Assembly (NCBI RefSeq): GCF_003318165.1 | Contig: NZ_QOCB01000123.1 | Location: forward strand, 1 to 43,178 | Length of the DNA: 43,178 bases | Reading direction: 5' to 3' | Origin: Psychromonas sp. B3M02 | Lineage (GTDB): Bacteria > Pseudomonadota > Gammaproteobacteria > Enterobacterales > Psychromonadaceae | Shown here: one piece after another, positions 18,774-27,703 of the stretch | How the letters are laid out: every line of letters begins with the position of its first letter | How positions within the stretch are numbered: the stretch's first letter is position 1 | Program-made: the position numbers and the translations under genes | Notes under the pieces: generated by a model | Told to the model about the DNA's origin: nothing | What the model saw: the letters and a program-made list of their open reading frames with translations, nothing else | Databases searched by the model: none

Positions 18774-19229
18774 TTATTTGTAGATAGGTAATGCACGTTG
18801 AGTGTTCAACTGCCTCACTGACAAATGCGTGTGGATATCTTTAACACTGGTTATTTTATGTAATTTAGTGGTGAAGGCTTCATATCCGGGTAAATCATGT
18901 GTTACTACTTCAATAAGATAATCAAACGCGCCGGATACAATATGTGCATTGACTACTTCTTTCATGGCTAACAACGTTGTTTCAAACTCTTCTAGTGCCT
19001 TTTCTTGATGTCGGTTTAAACTGACTTCAACAAAAAAAGTCATATTGATTCCAATCTGTGTTTTATTCAAATTAGCTTGATAGTCTTCTATATAACCTTC
19101 CTCTTCCAAACGCTTTAAACGTCTTGCACAGGGCGAGGGCGATAAGTTCACTTTATCAGCTAAATCAGCGATAGAGATACGGCCTTCTGTTTGTAATAGG
19201 GCCAAGATATTGCGGTCTATTTTATCCAT
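18774..19229 (-). CDS. Lrp/AsnC-family transcription regulator
   Basis: The 151-residue protein has the N-terminal helix-turn-helix IDRNILALLQTEGRISIADLADKV...SPSPCARRLKRLEEEG (residues 3-46). A C-terminal RAM/AsnC ligand-binding domain follows, with VNAHIVSGAFDYLIEVVTHDLPGYEAF around residues 93-119. It is divergent from an EamA transporter and an aminotransferase, 149 bp apart. This is a common layout in which an AsnC-type regulator controls export and breakdown of an amino acid. The SPSPCARRLKRLE variant suggests a family member specific for one amino acid rather than global Lrp. The effector is unknown. Confidence 0.92.
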   Translation of the reverse strand: MDKIDRNILALLQTEGRISIADLADKVNLSPSPCARRLKRLEEEGYIEDYQANLNKTQIGINMTFFVEVSLNRHQEKALEEFETTLLAMKEVVNAHIVSGAFDYLIEVVTHDLPGYEAFTTKLHKITSVKDIHTHLSVRQLNTQRALPIYK

Positions 19230-19280
19230 GATTATCTCGTTTGGTGTTTTAATGCGTGTAACTATATATTATTAACTTTT

Positions 19281-19310
19281 TAAACTAAATAATCTTTTAA
19301 TTAAAGTTTA
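19281..19310. promoter_or_regulatory. AT-rich inverted repeat between divergent genes
   Basis: TAAACT (19281-19286) and AGTTTA (19305-19310) face each other in the A/T-rich Lrp-EamA divergent region. Lrp-type proteins bind such degenerate A/T-rich palindromes, so this is a possible operator. The match is short. Confidence 0.3.
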
Positions 19311-19378
19311 TTTAAATGATAGCGGCGCGGTTTTTGATGAATAATAAGCTAATTAAATATTAATAGGATCTGGCCGTT

Positions 19379-20293
19379 ATGCTCAATACGCAAGGTGTTC
19401 ATAGTAACAAAGTTCATCGCCCCTTCTTTTCAGCTAAGGTCTTAGGCTATTCAGCAATGATCTTAGTCTTACTTATCTGGTCGAGCTTTGCACTATCGAT
19501 TCGTACTATAGACAGTTCAAGTTTAACTATTGCCGACGTTGCATTATTGCGCTTTATCGTGCCGGCAATATTATTTGCACCTTGGGCTATTACCCATTTC
19601 AAAGTGATTAAAACCATTAAAGTGATTGACCTTGCATTTATTTTATTAGGTGGGATTCCATTTGTATATCTTGCTGCTTTGGGGGCTAAAACGGTTCCTA
19701 CAGCCTATGTTGCGACGATACTAGCAGGTACACCGGGCATTTTTGTTGCCATCATTACAGCACTTTTCTTTGCTGAGATTATTTCTAAAAAGCGTTTGTT
19801 AGCACTGTCATTAATATTGGTTGGCGTAGTGATGATGTTACTGAATGAAAGACAGTCATTTTCTCAACAAACACTAATAGGTGTCGGTTTTTTGTTCGCT
19901 GCTAGTGCATGCTGGGCTATATTCGCAGTCACTTTAAAGCGAGTTAATCTAAAGCCGATCACCGTGGTTATTATTTTGTCTTATCTATCAGGTTTTATTA
20001 TGCTGATATTGATTAGCTCTGGTATGGTAGAGAGTGAAATTGGCCGTTTTTCATTTCAGCAAGCTTTACCCTTTATTGTTATTCAAGGCCTTGGTATCGG
20101 GGTGGTCGCCACTTTCTGTTTCTCTTATGCGATCAACCAGCTGGGCGCTAGAAATGCATCATTATTAGGTTCAATTTCACCTGCAATAACGGCTTTTTTA
20201 GCAGTGCCAATATTTGGAGAATCTCTATCATTACTTATTATTGGTGGAATAGGGGTGACTATCGTGGGCGTTATTTTATCGAATCGTTGTTAA
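19379..20293 (+). CDS. EamA/DMT-family membrane exporter
   Basis: The 304-residue protein has about ten hydrophobic segments and two internally similar halves. The first holds LLIWSSFALSIRTIDSSSLTIADVALLRFI (near 30-59, the family's W-S/G-aromatic and helix-3 R-F signatures). The second holds AASACWAIFAVTLKRVN (near 175) and FCFSYAINQLGARNASLLGSISPAITAFLA. DMT proteins of this type export amino acids or related metabolites across the inner membrane. It is divergent from the AsnC-type regulator and 28 bp upstream of the aminotransferase, so all three probably handle one amino acid. The substrate is not evident. Confidence 0.9.
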   Translation: MLNTQGVHSNKVHRPFFSAKVLGYSAMILVLLIWSSFALSIRTIDSSSLTIADVALLRFIVPAILFAPWAITHFKVIKTIKVIDLAFILLGGIPFVYLAALGAKTVPTAYVATILAGTPGIFVAIITALFFAEIISKKRLLALSLILVGVVMMLLNERQSFSQQTLIGVGFLFAASACWAIFAVTLKRVNLKPITVVIILSYLSGFIMLILISSGMVESEIGRFSFQQALPFIVIQGLGIGVVATFCFSYAINQLGARNASLLGSISPAITAFLAVPIFGESLSLLIIGGIGVTIVGVILSNRC

Positions 20294-20321
20294 GTTATAT
20301 TTATCTAAGGAAATACAAGAT

Positions 20322-21494
20322 ATGTTAGAAAATTTACCTGTTGTGCAAGGTGATCCTCTGTGGGCATTATTACATCAATTTAATGACGACCAGCGTGCTC
20401 ATAAAATAGATATGTTGGTGGGGGTTTACCGCGATGAAACAGGTCAAACGCCTGTTATGCAACAAGTGCAAAAAGCGGAATTAAAGTTAGCCAAAGAAGC
20501 GGCGTCGAAAAGTTATAAAATGTTATCGGGTAATCTTGAGTTTAACGATCATATCGCTAAATTTGTGTTAGGTAATAGCCCTAGACTTGACGAGCAGTGC
20601 ACTATTCAAACGGTTGGTGGATCTGGTGCGTTAAGAGTACTGGCTGATTTTATTGCAACTTTGTCACCACAGGCTGTGGTATGGAACACTGAACCTGGTT
20701 ACCTTAATCATCGTCCAATTATGGAAGGCGCAGGCTTAACTGTCGCCCCTTTTCGTTGGGAGCATAATACAGGTGTGTTAGATATTGATAAGTGTTTTGA
20801 AGACTTATCAGCCGCTAAAGAAGGCGATGTGATTATATTGCATGGTAGCTGTCATAATCCGTCTGGCGTGGATCCTTTAATTGAACAATGGCAGCAGTTG
20901 ATCGATTTTTGTATTGCTAAAAAAGTAGTGCCATTAATTGATATTGCCTACCAAGGCTTTGGTGTCGGGCCTGAAGAGGATGCGGCGGGTTTACGCTTGT
21001 TTGCAGAGCAAGTTGACCTTATATTCGTGGCAACAAGCTGTTCAAAAAACATGGGTTTATACTGTGAACGCACCGGGGCGGCAATGGTATTAACCAGTGA
21101 TAAAGCACAACATCAAGCATTACGTACTTTATTAGAGCGTATTACTCGTGCTAACTACTCAATGCCTCCGAACCATGGTTCTGCGGTAGCTTCATTATTG
21201 TTTAACGATCCAGAAGATTGGCTAGATGAGTTAGCCGTATGTAGAAATCGTATCAATGATTTGCGTGTTGCATTAGGGCAGTTATTATCTGAGATGGGGG
21301 CTGATGAATCATTACAAGCGGTGACGAGACAGAAAGGGATGTTTTCTATGTTGCCACTCACTGCTGAGCAGATGACTGCGTTACGTGAAAAGCATGCTAT
21401 TTACGGCATGTTAAATGGACGAATTAATATTGCAGGGCTAAAGCAAGAGCAAGTGAGTTACCTTGCTAATGCATTAATTGATGTAATGAAGTAA
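20322..21494 (+). CDS. Class I aspartate/aromatic-type aminotransferase
   Basis: The 390-residue PLP enzyme carries the AspC/TyrB-type pattern: KIDMLVGVYRDETGQTPVMQ (near 22), QTVGGSGALRVLADFI (near 95), VIILHGSCHNPSGVDP (near 177) and PLIDIAYQGFGVG (near 205). The Schiff-base Lys lies in ATSCSKNMGLYCERTGA (near 238). Unlike E. coli AspC, SCH replaces the usual ACCHNPTG context, and the C-terminus (YGMLNGRINIAGL) is of the aromatic type. It follows the EamA exporter by 28 bp with AAGGA as the ribosome binding site. Preference for aspartate or an aromatic amino acid cannot be decided from sequence alone. Confidence 0.92.
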   Translation: MLENLPVVQGDPLWALLHQFNDDQRAHKIDMLVGVYRDETGQTPVMQQVQKAELKLAKEAASKSYKMLSGNLEFNDHIAKFVLGNSPRLDEQCTIQTVGGSGALRVLADFIATLSPQAVVWNTEPGYLNHRPIMEGAGLTVAPFRWEHNTGVLDIDKCFEDLSAAKEGDVIILHGSCHNPSGVDPLIEQWQQLIDFCIAKKVVPLIDIAYQGFGVGPEEDAAGLRLFAEQVDLIFVATSCSKNMGLYCERTGAAMVLTSDKAQHQALRTLLERITRANYSMPPNHGSAVASLLFNDPEDWLDELAVCRNRINDLRVALGQLLSEMGADESLQAVTRQKGMFSMLPLTAEQMTALREKHAIYGMLNGRINIAGLKQEQVSYLANALIDVMK

Positions 21495-21550
21495 GGCTCA
21501 CTTTAAGGGCCTTATTAGATATTGTTTACTCAGTGTTTCACACCGAGTAA

Positions 21551-21690
21551 ACCTTTTACCTTTTACCTTTTACCTTTTACCTTTTACCTTTTACCTTTTA
21601 CCTTTTACCTTGTACCTTTTACCTTTTACCTTGTACCTTGTACCTTGTATCTTGTATCTTTTATCTTTTATCTTTTATCTTTCACCTTAC
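21551..21690. repeat. 20-unit heptanucleotide tandem repeat
   Basis: Twenty successive 7-bp units run without an indel: eight ACCTTTT, then mixed ACCTTGT and ACCTTTT, then ATCTTGT and ATCTTTT, then decayed ATCTTTC and ACCTTAC. Perfect units are on the left and variants accumulate to the right, as in slippage-expanded arrays. It fills the gap between convergent genes and touches the stop codon of the DUF3943 gene at its right end. The open reading frame through it (FYLLPFT repeats) is a by-product, not a gene. Confidence 0.95.
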
Positions 21691-23201
21691 TTCTCACCTT
21701 CACCAAAGCGGTAAATAATTTTACCTGACAATAGTTGATCATGACTGCCTGTGTCAGAGGTAAAGTAGTCAACAAGGTCTGCTTGTAATGCCCATTTTGC
21801 ATTTAAGCGGTAATGTAACCCCACACCTGCATTGATTTGTAAGTTGTATTGATCATCATCTTTATCCCAAATCTCTTCACCGATACCAGCGGTTAAGTAA
21901 GGGCGAAGGTTAGCTTCGCTATTGAAGTAATATTGTCCATCAACACTAAATGACTCGTAAGTGTAATCTGGTGCAACAATACCTTCGAATAATTGCGTGG
22001 AGTTATAGTTCAAGCGAGCTGAAAATGCACGAGAGAAATATAAACCCAAGGAGAACTGCGCATATTGTTGATTGATCAAGTTGCGTTTGTTGTCAAAATT
22101 AAGGTAACCCGACCCTAAACTGAATCCGATAATGCCAGTATTAACAGGGTCTTTTGAGTGACCAAATGAATAGCCATCATTGACGCGGCGTCTGCCACTG
22201 ATACCCGATTCTGCAGGGCTAGTGTTATTGCCGAAGGCATAGTTAACTTGGAACATGATCTGTTTGTCACCCGGGATATTGCCCGAAGAAACTTGCTCGT
22301 TTAAACGAATGTATCCGGTACCTGCTTTGATTAAATCAGCACCAAATAAACGGTTAAAATTACGTCCAATAGAATCAATTGGATCAAGTAAAAATAACGC
22401 GGTATTACCTAAGTATTCGCTACCCATTACTGTGCCGCCGCCAGCCCAAATTTCACGCTCTTTATTAAATGCCCATTCACCATAAACCCAGCCTAATACA
22501 GGGGTAATGACAATATCTTGCATAGAAGGTGTTTCAGCAAAGGCCTCCACGCCATACTCCCAAAATACTGTAGACATTAACGCTGAGTATAAAAAAGCAT
22601 CCCATTGGCGATAGCCCGATTTACGTGCCGTTTGATAGTAAGCGCCACCAAAGAAAGGGTGCATGACATAATTTAATATCACGTCATCTCGATCCCACAC
22701 AGGGCCGTCAGTTACGTTATCTATCCATTTTTGAGCAAAGCTATCGTCATCGTCGCTATTCCAGTTAGTCACAGATTCTGGCATCACTGCCAATGCGGAA
22801 ATAACACCTAATCCATAGTAAAAAATAGAGTTAGTTTGTGAGGCTAAGCGAGCTCTATCTTCACCGTGTGTTGGTGAAAAGAGTGATACAGTATAAGGGT
22901 TATCGTAGAAGCTTTCTGGCACATCAAATTGTTCCCAAGATGAGTTGGTAAACGACGTTTGGTAGGCAGTTTCTTCTTTTGTTGGTTCAACAGGCGTTAG
23001 GTCTGGTAAAGGCGCAATGATTTGTTGGTCAGTGCCTGTATACTCTGGTGTTTCTTGTAATTGATTTTGCTCTGCTAGTGGCACTTGACTAGCGGTATAA
23101 ATATCATCACTTTTTTTATCATTTTCTGCAGCGAATAAACTGGGTGTAGCTAATGCGAATAAGCTGCAAAATAGATAAAGGCGACAATGTTGGATGATCA
23201 A
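21687..23201 (-). CDS. DUF3943 outer-membrane-type protein
   Basis: The 504-residue protein starts at a TTG codon with a well-placed AAAAGGA. It has a signal peptide (residues 1-25, ending ATPSLFA before AEN) and an acidic, probably disordered segment to about 110. A DUF3943-like domain follows: NYVMHPFFGGAYYQTARKSG near 181, then ALMSTVFWEYGVEAFAE and VLGWVYGEWAF. The last 180 residues alternate as beta-strands (FSLGSGYLNFDN, ARLNYNST, GQYYFNSEANLRPYLTAGIG, WALQADLVDYFTSDTG) and end KIIYRFGEGEK, like a porin-type barrel. Function is unknown; the family is often found in outer-membrane lipid or envelope contexts. Its 3' end abuts the heptamer repeat, so changes in repeat length would alter its 3' untranslated region. 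Confidence 0.88.
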   Translation of the reverse strand: MIIQHCRLYLFCSLFALATPSLFAAENDKKSDDIYTASQVPLAEQNQLQETPEYTGTDQQIIAPLPDLTPVEPTKEETAYQTSFTNSSWEQFDVPESFYDNPYTVSLFSPTHGEDRARLASQTNSIFYYGLGVISALAVMPESVTNWNSDDDDSFAQKWIDNVTDGPVWDRDDVILNYVMHPFFGGAYYQTARKSGYRQWDAFLYSALMSTVFWEYGVEAFAETPSMQDIVITPVLGWVYGEWAFNKEREIWAGGGTVMGSEYLGNTALFLLDPIDSIGRNFNRLFGADLIKAGTGYIRLNEQVSSGNIPGDKQIMFQVNYAFGNNTSPAESGISGRRRVNDGYSFGHSKDPVNTGIIGFSLGSGYLNFDNKRNLINQQYAQFSLGLYFSRAFSARLNYNSTQLFEGIVAPDYTYESFSVDGQYYFNSEANLRPYLTAGIGEEIWDKDDDQYNLQINAGVGLHYRLNAKWALQADLVDYFTSDTGSHDQLLSGKIIYRFGEGEK

Positions 23202-23475
23202 AAGTAAATCCTTTTAGACTAGTAAACGTCTAGTAATGAGTCTGAGATATTTACTTTATTTAACAAACATAAATGTAATAGCAGCGACTGAGTGGCATGG
23301 AGAAAAATTGCGCTTATTATCACGTTTTTTCATCTTTCTGCAATGTTTCATTTTTTAAATAGTTTCAAGCTGTAGATTTATTAGCATTCAGCCAAGGATA
23401 CTTTTATCAGATTTGTTATGAACTTAATAACGATTGTAAACTCTATTTTTTATCTTTATTTAATTAGGTAAAACT

Positions 23476-24516
23476 ATGCAGGCATCACGCCCATCCATTT
23501 TTTATATCGACTTTTTGCGTTTTATTGCGGCTATTGCCGTAGTAAGTATTCATGTATTAGGGCCTTTTCGTTATTTATATGGAGATATTCCTGATATTGA
23601 GTGGTTAGCTGCCGCTGGTACAAACAGTGTCACGAGATGGGCTGTGCCGGTATTTATGATGATCAGTGGCGCGTTACTGCTTTCTAGTAATAAGGTGTTT
23701 GAATGGCGTTATTATCTCACTAAGCGTGTAAGCAAAGTGGTTATTCCCTTTATTGCTTGGACTATTATCTATGCGCTGGTGGGCGGCTTTATGCTTGATG
23801 GCATTTATTCTGGCGATTGGCAAAGTGATAAAGCACTGGCTATATTAACAAGCTCACCCACTGAGCCCGTTTGGTATCATTTGTGGTTTTTTTATGACTT
23901 TATTCCTTTGTATTTTGTGATCCCTTTTTTACTGCCTTTATTAAAACAAGCTAAACCCGATCATATTAAATTAGCGCTTGCCTGTTGGTTAGTCTTATTG
24001 ACGATGCATTGGTTTAAAGTAGGGGATGTGTTGCAACAAAACCTTGTTTTGTATTCGGGATATTTAGTGTCTGGTTGGTATTTATTTAATCGAGATAACC
24101 GCCCGCAATTAACGTTATGGATAATGGCAGGTGTTGCGATGCTGTTCTTAAACTTTATCGGTACTTGGTATTTAGCTTTGGATGAGGGCAGATATCGCTC
24201 GTTATTTATGGGTTATAAAACGCTGAATACGGCGGTTATTGCAGGGATGTTATTTGTACTTGCACAAACCTATGCAGAACGAATTCAAGGTAAGTGTCGA
24301 GCACTCGTTACATTGATTTCTACTTACAGCTTAGGGATTTACTTGATTCATCCATTGTGGTTAATTCCCGTTAGGAATCTAAGTAATGGTTATTATGATG
24401 CCTTTATGACTAATTGGATTGCTATCCCAATGTTAACGATTATCGCGTTGGTTTTGTCCTTGTTTACCACTATGTTGTTAGTGAAAATACCTTTGTTGAA
24501 ACGGTTAGTTCCTTAA
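23476..24516 (+). CDS. Acyltransferase-3 family membrane protein (WecH/OafA-like)
   Basis: The 346-residue protein has about ten hydrophobic segments. It carries the acyltransferase-3 opening FYIDFLRFIAAIAVVSIHV, whose conserved Arg-Phe and His residues form the active region, and RWAVPVFMMISGALLL near 55. WYHLWFFYDFIPLYFVIPFLLPLL lies near 136 and YSLGIYLIHPLWL near 282. Such enzymes O-acetylate or otherwise acylate surface polysaccharides at the inner membrane, with WecH as a short example of similar size. AGG stands seven bases before the ATG. It is flanked by unrelated divergent and convergent genes, so the substrate cannot be inferred. The 274-bp gap before it shows no gene. Confidence 0.9.
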   Translation: MQASRPSIFYIDFLRFIAAIAVVSIHVLGPFRYLYGDIPDIEWLAAAGTNSVTRWAVPVFMMISGALLLSSNKVFEWRYYLTKRVSKVVIPFIAWTIIYALVGGFMLDGIYSGDWQSDKALAILTSSPTEPVWYHLWFFYDFIPLYFVIPFLLPLLKQAKPDHIKLALACWLVLLTMHWFKVGDVLQQNLVLYSGYLVSGWYLFNRDNRPQLTLWIMAGVAMLFLNFIGTWYLALDEGRYRSLFMGYKTLNTAVIAGMLFVLAQTYAERIQGKCRALVTLISTYSLGIYLIHPLWLIPVRNLSNGYYDAFMTNWIAIPMLTIIALVLSLFTTMLLVKIPLLKRLVP

Positions 24517-24567
24517 AACATAGCCTCTTAAAAAATAGTTTCTTAAAAGCACTGAAACTAGAAAAAA

Positions 24568-24606
24568 CGATGCCAGTGACCTGAATAAGTCTGATTACTG
24601 GCATCG
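24568..24606. terminator. Terminator between acyltransferase and antiporter genes
   Basis: CGATGCCAGT (24568-24577) and ACTGGCATCG (24597-24606) form a perfect 10-bp stem. On the minus strand TTTTTTC follows, making it a good terminator for the antiporter gene. Confidence 0.8.
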
Positions 24607-24640
24607 CTTAATAGACGATTAATCCTTGTTTAAAGGTTTG

Positions 24641-26728
24641 CTATTTAGCCTTAACTTTTTTATCAGCAAGCGTTTCATCTTTGAGGCTTTCTTCCACTAT
24701 TTCTGTGGTTTCATCATCTAATTTAGCTGCTTCTTCTACAGCTAATAAACGCGCTTGTTCCTCTTCTTCTAATGCTTTACGACGCGCCTTTTCGGCCGCT
24801 CGTTGCTTTGCTTCTTCAGCTTCACGTTCCGCTCTGGCTTCAGCTGCAATAATCGCTGCTGCTTTTGCCTCTGCTTTGGCTAAAGCTTTTGCTTGGCGTT
24901 CAGCTTCTTCATCTAATGCTCTTTGCTCAACCGCACGCTCTTGCGCTTCTTTTGGTAGTAAGCTGATCAGCTCAATACCGACTGGGAAGTTAAGGTTACT
25001 TTCACCGGAAATGATATTCAGCTCGCCTTCTTTGGTGATGTACAATAATGGCATTGCCGTTTCACCATAACGTTTTTTAAAACGCTCAAAGGAAAAGTTT
25101 TCAGTAATATTAGTCACTTTTATGATTGCCCCTTTAGCCATTAAGCTTGCTAGTTTCGCGTAAGAAACCCCTTCACCAAATAAGCTTAAACGCTTTAAAT
25201 AACTTTCTGATAACTGGTGACGTGCACTGCTTATATCAGGGTTATTTAACCCAAATACTTTTTCTGTACCAAGCAAGTCTTGGAAATGGAAAGTCACTAA
25301 TGGGTTTAGTTGACGGTAAGGTGACATGACTAACACACGACCAATACCTCCCAAGTCCATAAAGTTACTGGCGTGTTCTGAGGCTGGATTACCAAAATAA
25401 ACAGGGATATTCTGCATACGCGCTTTACGAATACTGTCCCAGTTATTATCAGTTAAAATCACTTTGATATGTTTAGAGATTAATAGCTTAGCTAATTCAC
25501 GTGAGAAGGTGGACGCACCAAACATCAATAAGCCTTCGTTTGAGCCTTCTTTTACGCCTAAAAACTTCGCCCAAGGGCCGGCGGTTAAGCTTTGTATAAC
25601 CACTGTACCGATAATGATCAAGAACACTAGAGGCACAATCGCTTCAGCGCCGTCTAATCCAACGGTTTCTAGTTTTATAGCAAATAACGAAGAGATCGCT
25701 GCAGCAACAATACCGCGTGGTGCAACCCAACTTAAGAACCATTTATCCTTGCTAGAAAGGTTGGTACCTAGACCTGAAATCCATACACTCAATGGGCGAG
25801 CAATAAACATGGTGACTAATAATACGCCTAGTCCTCCGAACCCTAGGTCGAGCATAGCGCTAGAGTCAAGCCTCGCAGCTAATAGAATAAACAGGGCAGA
25901 GATCAATAATACGGTTAAGGTTTCTTTAAATTCTAAGATATCTGCAATATCAACACCACGCATATTGGCTAACCAAATGCCCATCACGGTGACTGTTAGT
26001 AAGCCTGATTCTTCTTGGATAATATTTGAAGCAACAAAAATACCCAACATAATCGTTAACACGGCAGTGTTACGTAAATAATGCGGAAATAAGTTCTTTC
26101 GAATGGCAATACCCGTTAAATAACCAGTCATCGCGCCTATACCAAAGCCAAGTGATAAAGTGATCCCTAAAGATTGTAGAATGTGTGACGTGGGGTCTGC
26201 ATTAACCGCGATATATTCAAAGACTAAGACGGCTAGTAAGGCGCCGATTGGGTCAATGACAATCCCTTCCCAGCGCAGGATTCTTGCTAGGCTAGATTTA
26301 GGTTGAACAGTACGCAGCATAGGCACAATAACCGTAGGGCCTGTCACCACAACCAGCGCACCAAATAACATGGCAATCGACCAGTCAAAACCTAATAAGT
26401 AATGTGCGGCAGGGGCGATACAAGCCCAAGTAATGAAAGCTCCAATCAACACTAAGTGGCTGACCATTCGCCCATGCTCTTTAATCTCTTTGAAATTAAG
26501 CGTTAATGCACCTTCAAATAGAATGACCGCTACCCCGAGCGAGATAATGGGGAATAATAGATCGCCGAATAATTCATCTGGGTTTAATACACCCATCACT
26601 GGGCCCATTAAAAGCCCACATAATAAAAGTGGTAAAATCGCAGGTAGATGAAGCTTCCAGCCTATCCATTGACACAAAAGCGATAGCACACCAATTAATG
26701 CCAGCATGCCGGTGATGTGTTCAACCAT
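24641..26728 (-). CDS. CPA1-type Na+/H+ antiporter with nucleotide-binding-like domain and charged tail
   Basis: The 695-residue protein starts MVEHITGMLALIGVLSLLCQW. About twelve membrane segments cover residues 1-385, including LFGALVVVTGPTVIVPML and WEGIVIDPIGALLAVLVFE, the conserved transport helices of the NhaP/CPA1 group. From about 395 a Rossmann-like segment follows (GLLMFGASTFSRELAKLLIS, VILTDNNWDSIRKARMQNIPVYFGN), as in TrkA-N regulatory domains. The last 100 residues are an Ala/Glu/Arg/Lys-rich predicted coiled coil (AERQAKALAKAEAKAAAII and similar). It probably exchanges Na+ or K+ for protons in a marine cell, with the cytosolic part sensing a nucleotide. The tail is unusually long. 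The 241-bp upstream gap holds its promoter but no gene. Confidence 0.9.
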   Translation of the reverse strand: MVEHITGMLALIGVLSLLCQWIGWKLHLPAILPLLLCGLLMGPVMGVLNPDELFGDLLFPIISLGVAVILFEGALTLNFKEIKEHGRMVSHLVLIGAFITWACIAPAAHYLLGFDWSIAMLFGALVVVTGPTVIVPMLRTVQPKSSLARILRWEGIVIDPIGALLAVLVFEYIAVNADPTSHILQSLGITLSLGFGIGAMTGYLTGIAIRKNLFPHYLRNTAVLTIMLGIFVASNIIQEESGLLTVTVMGIWLANMRGVDIADILEFKETLTVLLISALFILLAARLDSSAMLDLGFGGLGVLLVTMFIARPLSVWISGLGTNLSSKDKWFLSWVAPRGIVAAAISSLFAIKLETVGLDGAEAIVPLVFLIIIGTVVIQSLTAGPWAKFLGVKEGSNEGLLMFGASTFSRELAKLLISKHIKVILTDNNWDSIRKARMQNIPVYFGNPASEHASNFMDLGGIGRVLVMSPYRQLNPLVTFHFQDLLGTEKVFGLNNPDISSARHQLSESYLKRLSLFGEGVSYAKLASLMAKGAIIKVTNITENFSFERFKKRYGETAMPLLYITKEGELNIISGESNLNFPVGIELISLLPKEAQERAVEQRALDEEAERQAKALAKAEAKAAAIIAAEARAEREAEEAKQRAAEKARRKALEEEEQARLLAVEEAAKLDDETTEIVEESLKDETLADKKVKAK

Positions 26729-26969
26729 ATATATTTCCTTTTACAAATTATGTTGCTATACCAAGATAGAATATCTTGTTGTTATCTAGATGAGACGCTA
26801 ACGGTACTGCTATTTATGATTCCTTTATCGTTTATCTGTTGGTTATACTGCTTGAAAGCACGCTGAGATCAGCTAAACATGACAACCTAGTTTAATTTTA
26901 TCCGCTTATAGTACCACTTAAGTTAGCGTTTTATGTTACGGATTAGATATAGGGCTATTTGTCGCTACT

Positions 26970-27560
26970 TCAACCCTGTAAATGTTGTTGTAAATTGATA
27001 ATCATCTGCGCCGTTGCACCCCAAATTAAATGGTTTTGATAGGCGCAACAATAGGTAAAGTGGCGTTTATGATTAGCCACTAAATGTTGTTTCACAAAAT
27101 TATCATTGTTTAATAGGTAATTGAAGGGCACTTCAAAGCAACTTTTAACTTCACTTTTATCAATAATAACTTGCTCATGACGAGCGACAAAGCCAACGAA
27201 AGGGGTGACATGATAACCACTGGAGGTCGTAAGCTCAGGTAATCGTCCCACTAACTGAATATTGTCTTGGTCAATACCAATCTCTTCTTGAGTTTCTCGT
27301 AATGCTGTTGTGGCTAATGATAGATCCGTTGTTTCAAAACGACCGCCGGGAAAACTGACTTGCCCAGGGTGATGCCTTAAGTGCAAAGCACGTTGGGTTA
27401 GTATCATATGTAAGCCATTACTTCTTTGTACTAACGGCATTAATACCGCGGCTTTTTTAAGTGGGCGTGGGTGATGTTGGAGTTGTGCAAGATGAGAAGA
27501 AGCAGAGGTAAGCGTCGCTTGCTGCAACATAAAACGGTTTAGAAACTGCTGTCTGTTCAT
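26970..27560 (-). CDS. CoA pyrophosphatase-type Nudix hydrolase (NudL-like)
   Basis: The 196-residue protein has the full Nudix box, GGRFETTDLSLATTALRETQEEIG (box Gly, then Glu in REtqEEIG, near residues 73-96). It also has the upstream CoA-specific motif LTQRALHLRHHPGQVSFPGG (near 53). These together indicate the CoA/acyl-CoA diphosphatase subgroup, which splits CoA into 4'-phosphopantetheine and 3',5'-ADP. It lies upstream of the cmoA-cmoB pair on the same strand, but a hairpin at 27650-27692 separates them. YeaB/NudL of E. coli has a similar length. Confidence 0.9.
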   Translation of the reverse strand: MNRQQFLNRFMLQQATLTSASSHLAQLQHHPRPLKKAAVLMPLVQRSNGLHMILTQRALHLRHHPGQVSFPGGRFETTDLSLATTALRETQEEIGIDQDNIQLVGRLPELTTSSGYHVTPFVGFVARHEQVIIDKSEVKSCFEVPFNYLLNNDNFVKQHLVANHKRHFTYCCAYQNHLIWGATAQMIINLQQHLQG

Positions 27561-27649
27561 TTTTTTATACTATGCTCGCCTTAAAACAAAGTATTAAAAT
27601 AGGCTATATCATTGTTTAATACAATAACTGGGAAACAGATTAAATATTA

Positions 27650-27692
27650 AAAGGTGTTTATTACTTTTACAAAGCCAGTACTAAACACCTTT
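27650..27692 (-). terminator. Terminator after cmoB
   Basis: TAAACACCTTT (27682-27692) and AAAGGTGTTTA (27650-27660) form an 11-bp perfect stem. On the minus strand an A/T-rich tail, TTTAATATTTAA, follows, 12 bases after the cmoB stop. Confidence 0.7.
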
Positions 27693-27703
27693 AAATTCAC
27701 TTT

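Noticed and set aside
21522-21728. 68-codon plus-strand frame of FYLLPFT-type repeats
   Set aside because: It is generated by the 7-bp tandem repeat, whose period reads cyclically in all frames; composition is not that of a real gene.
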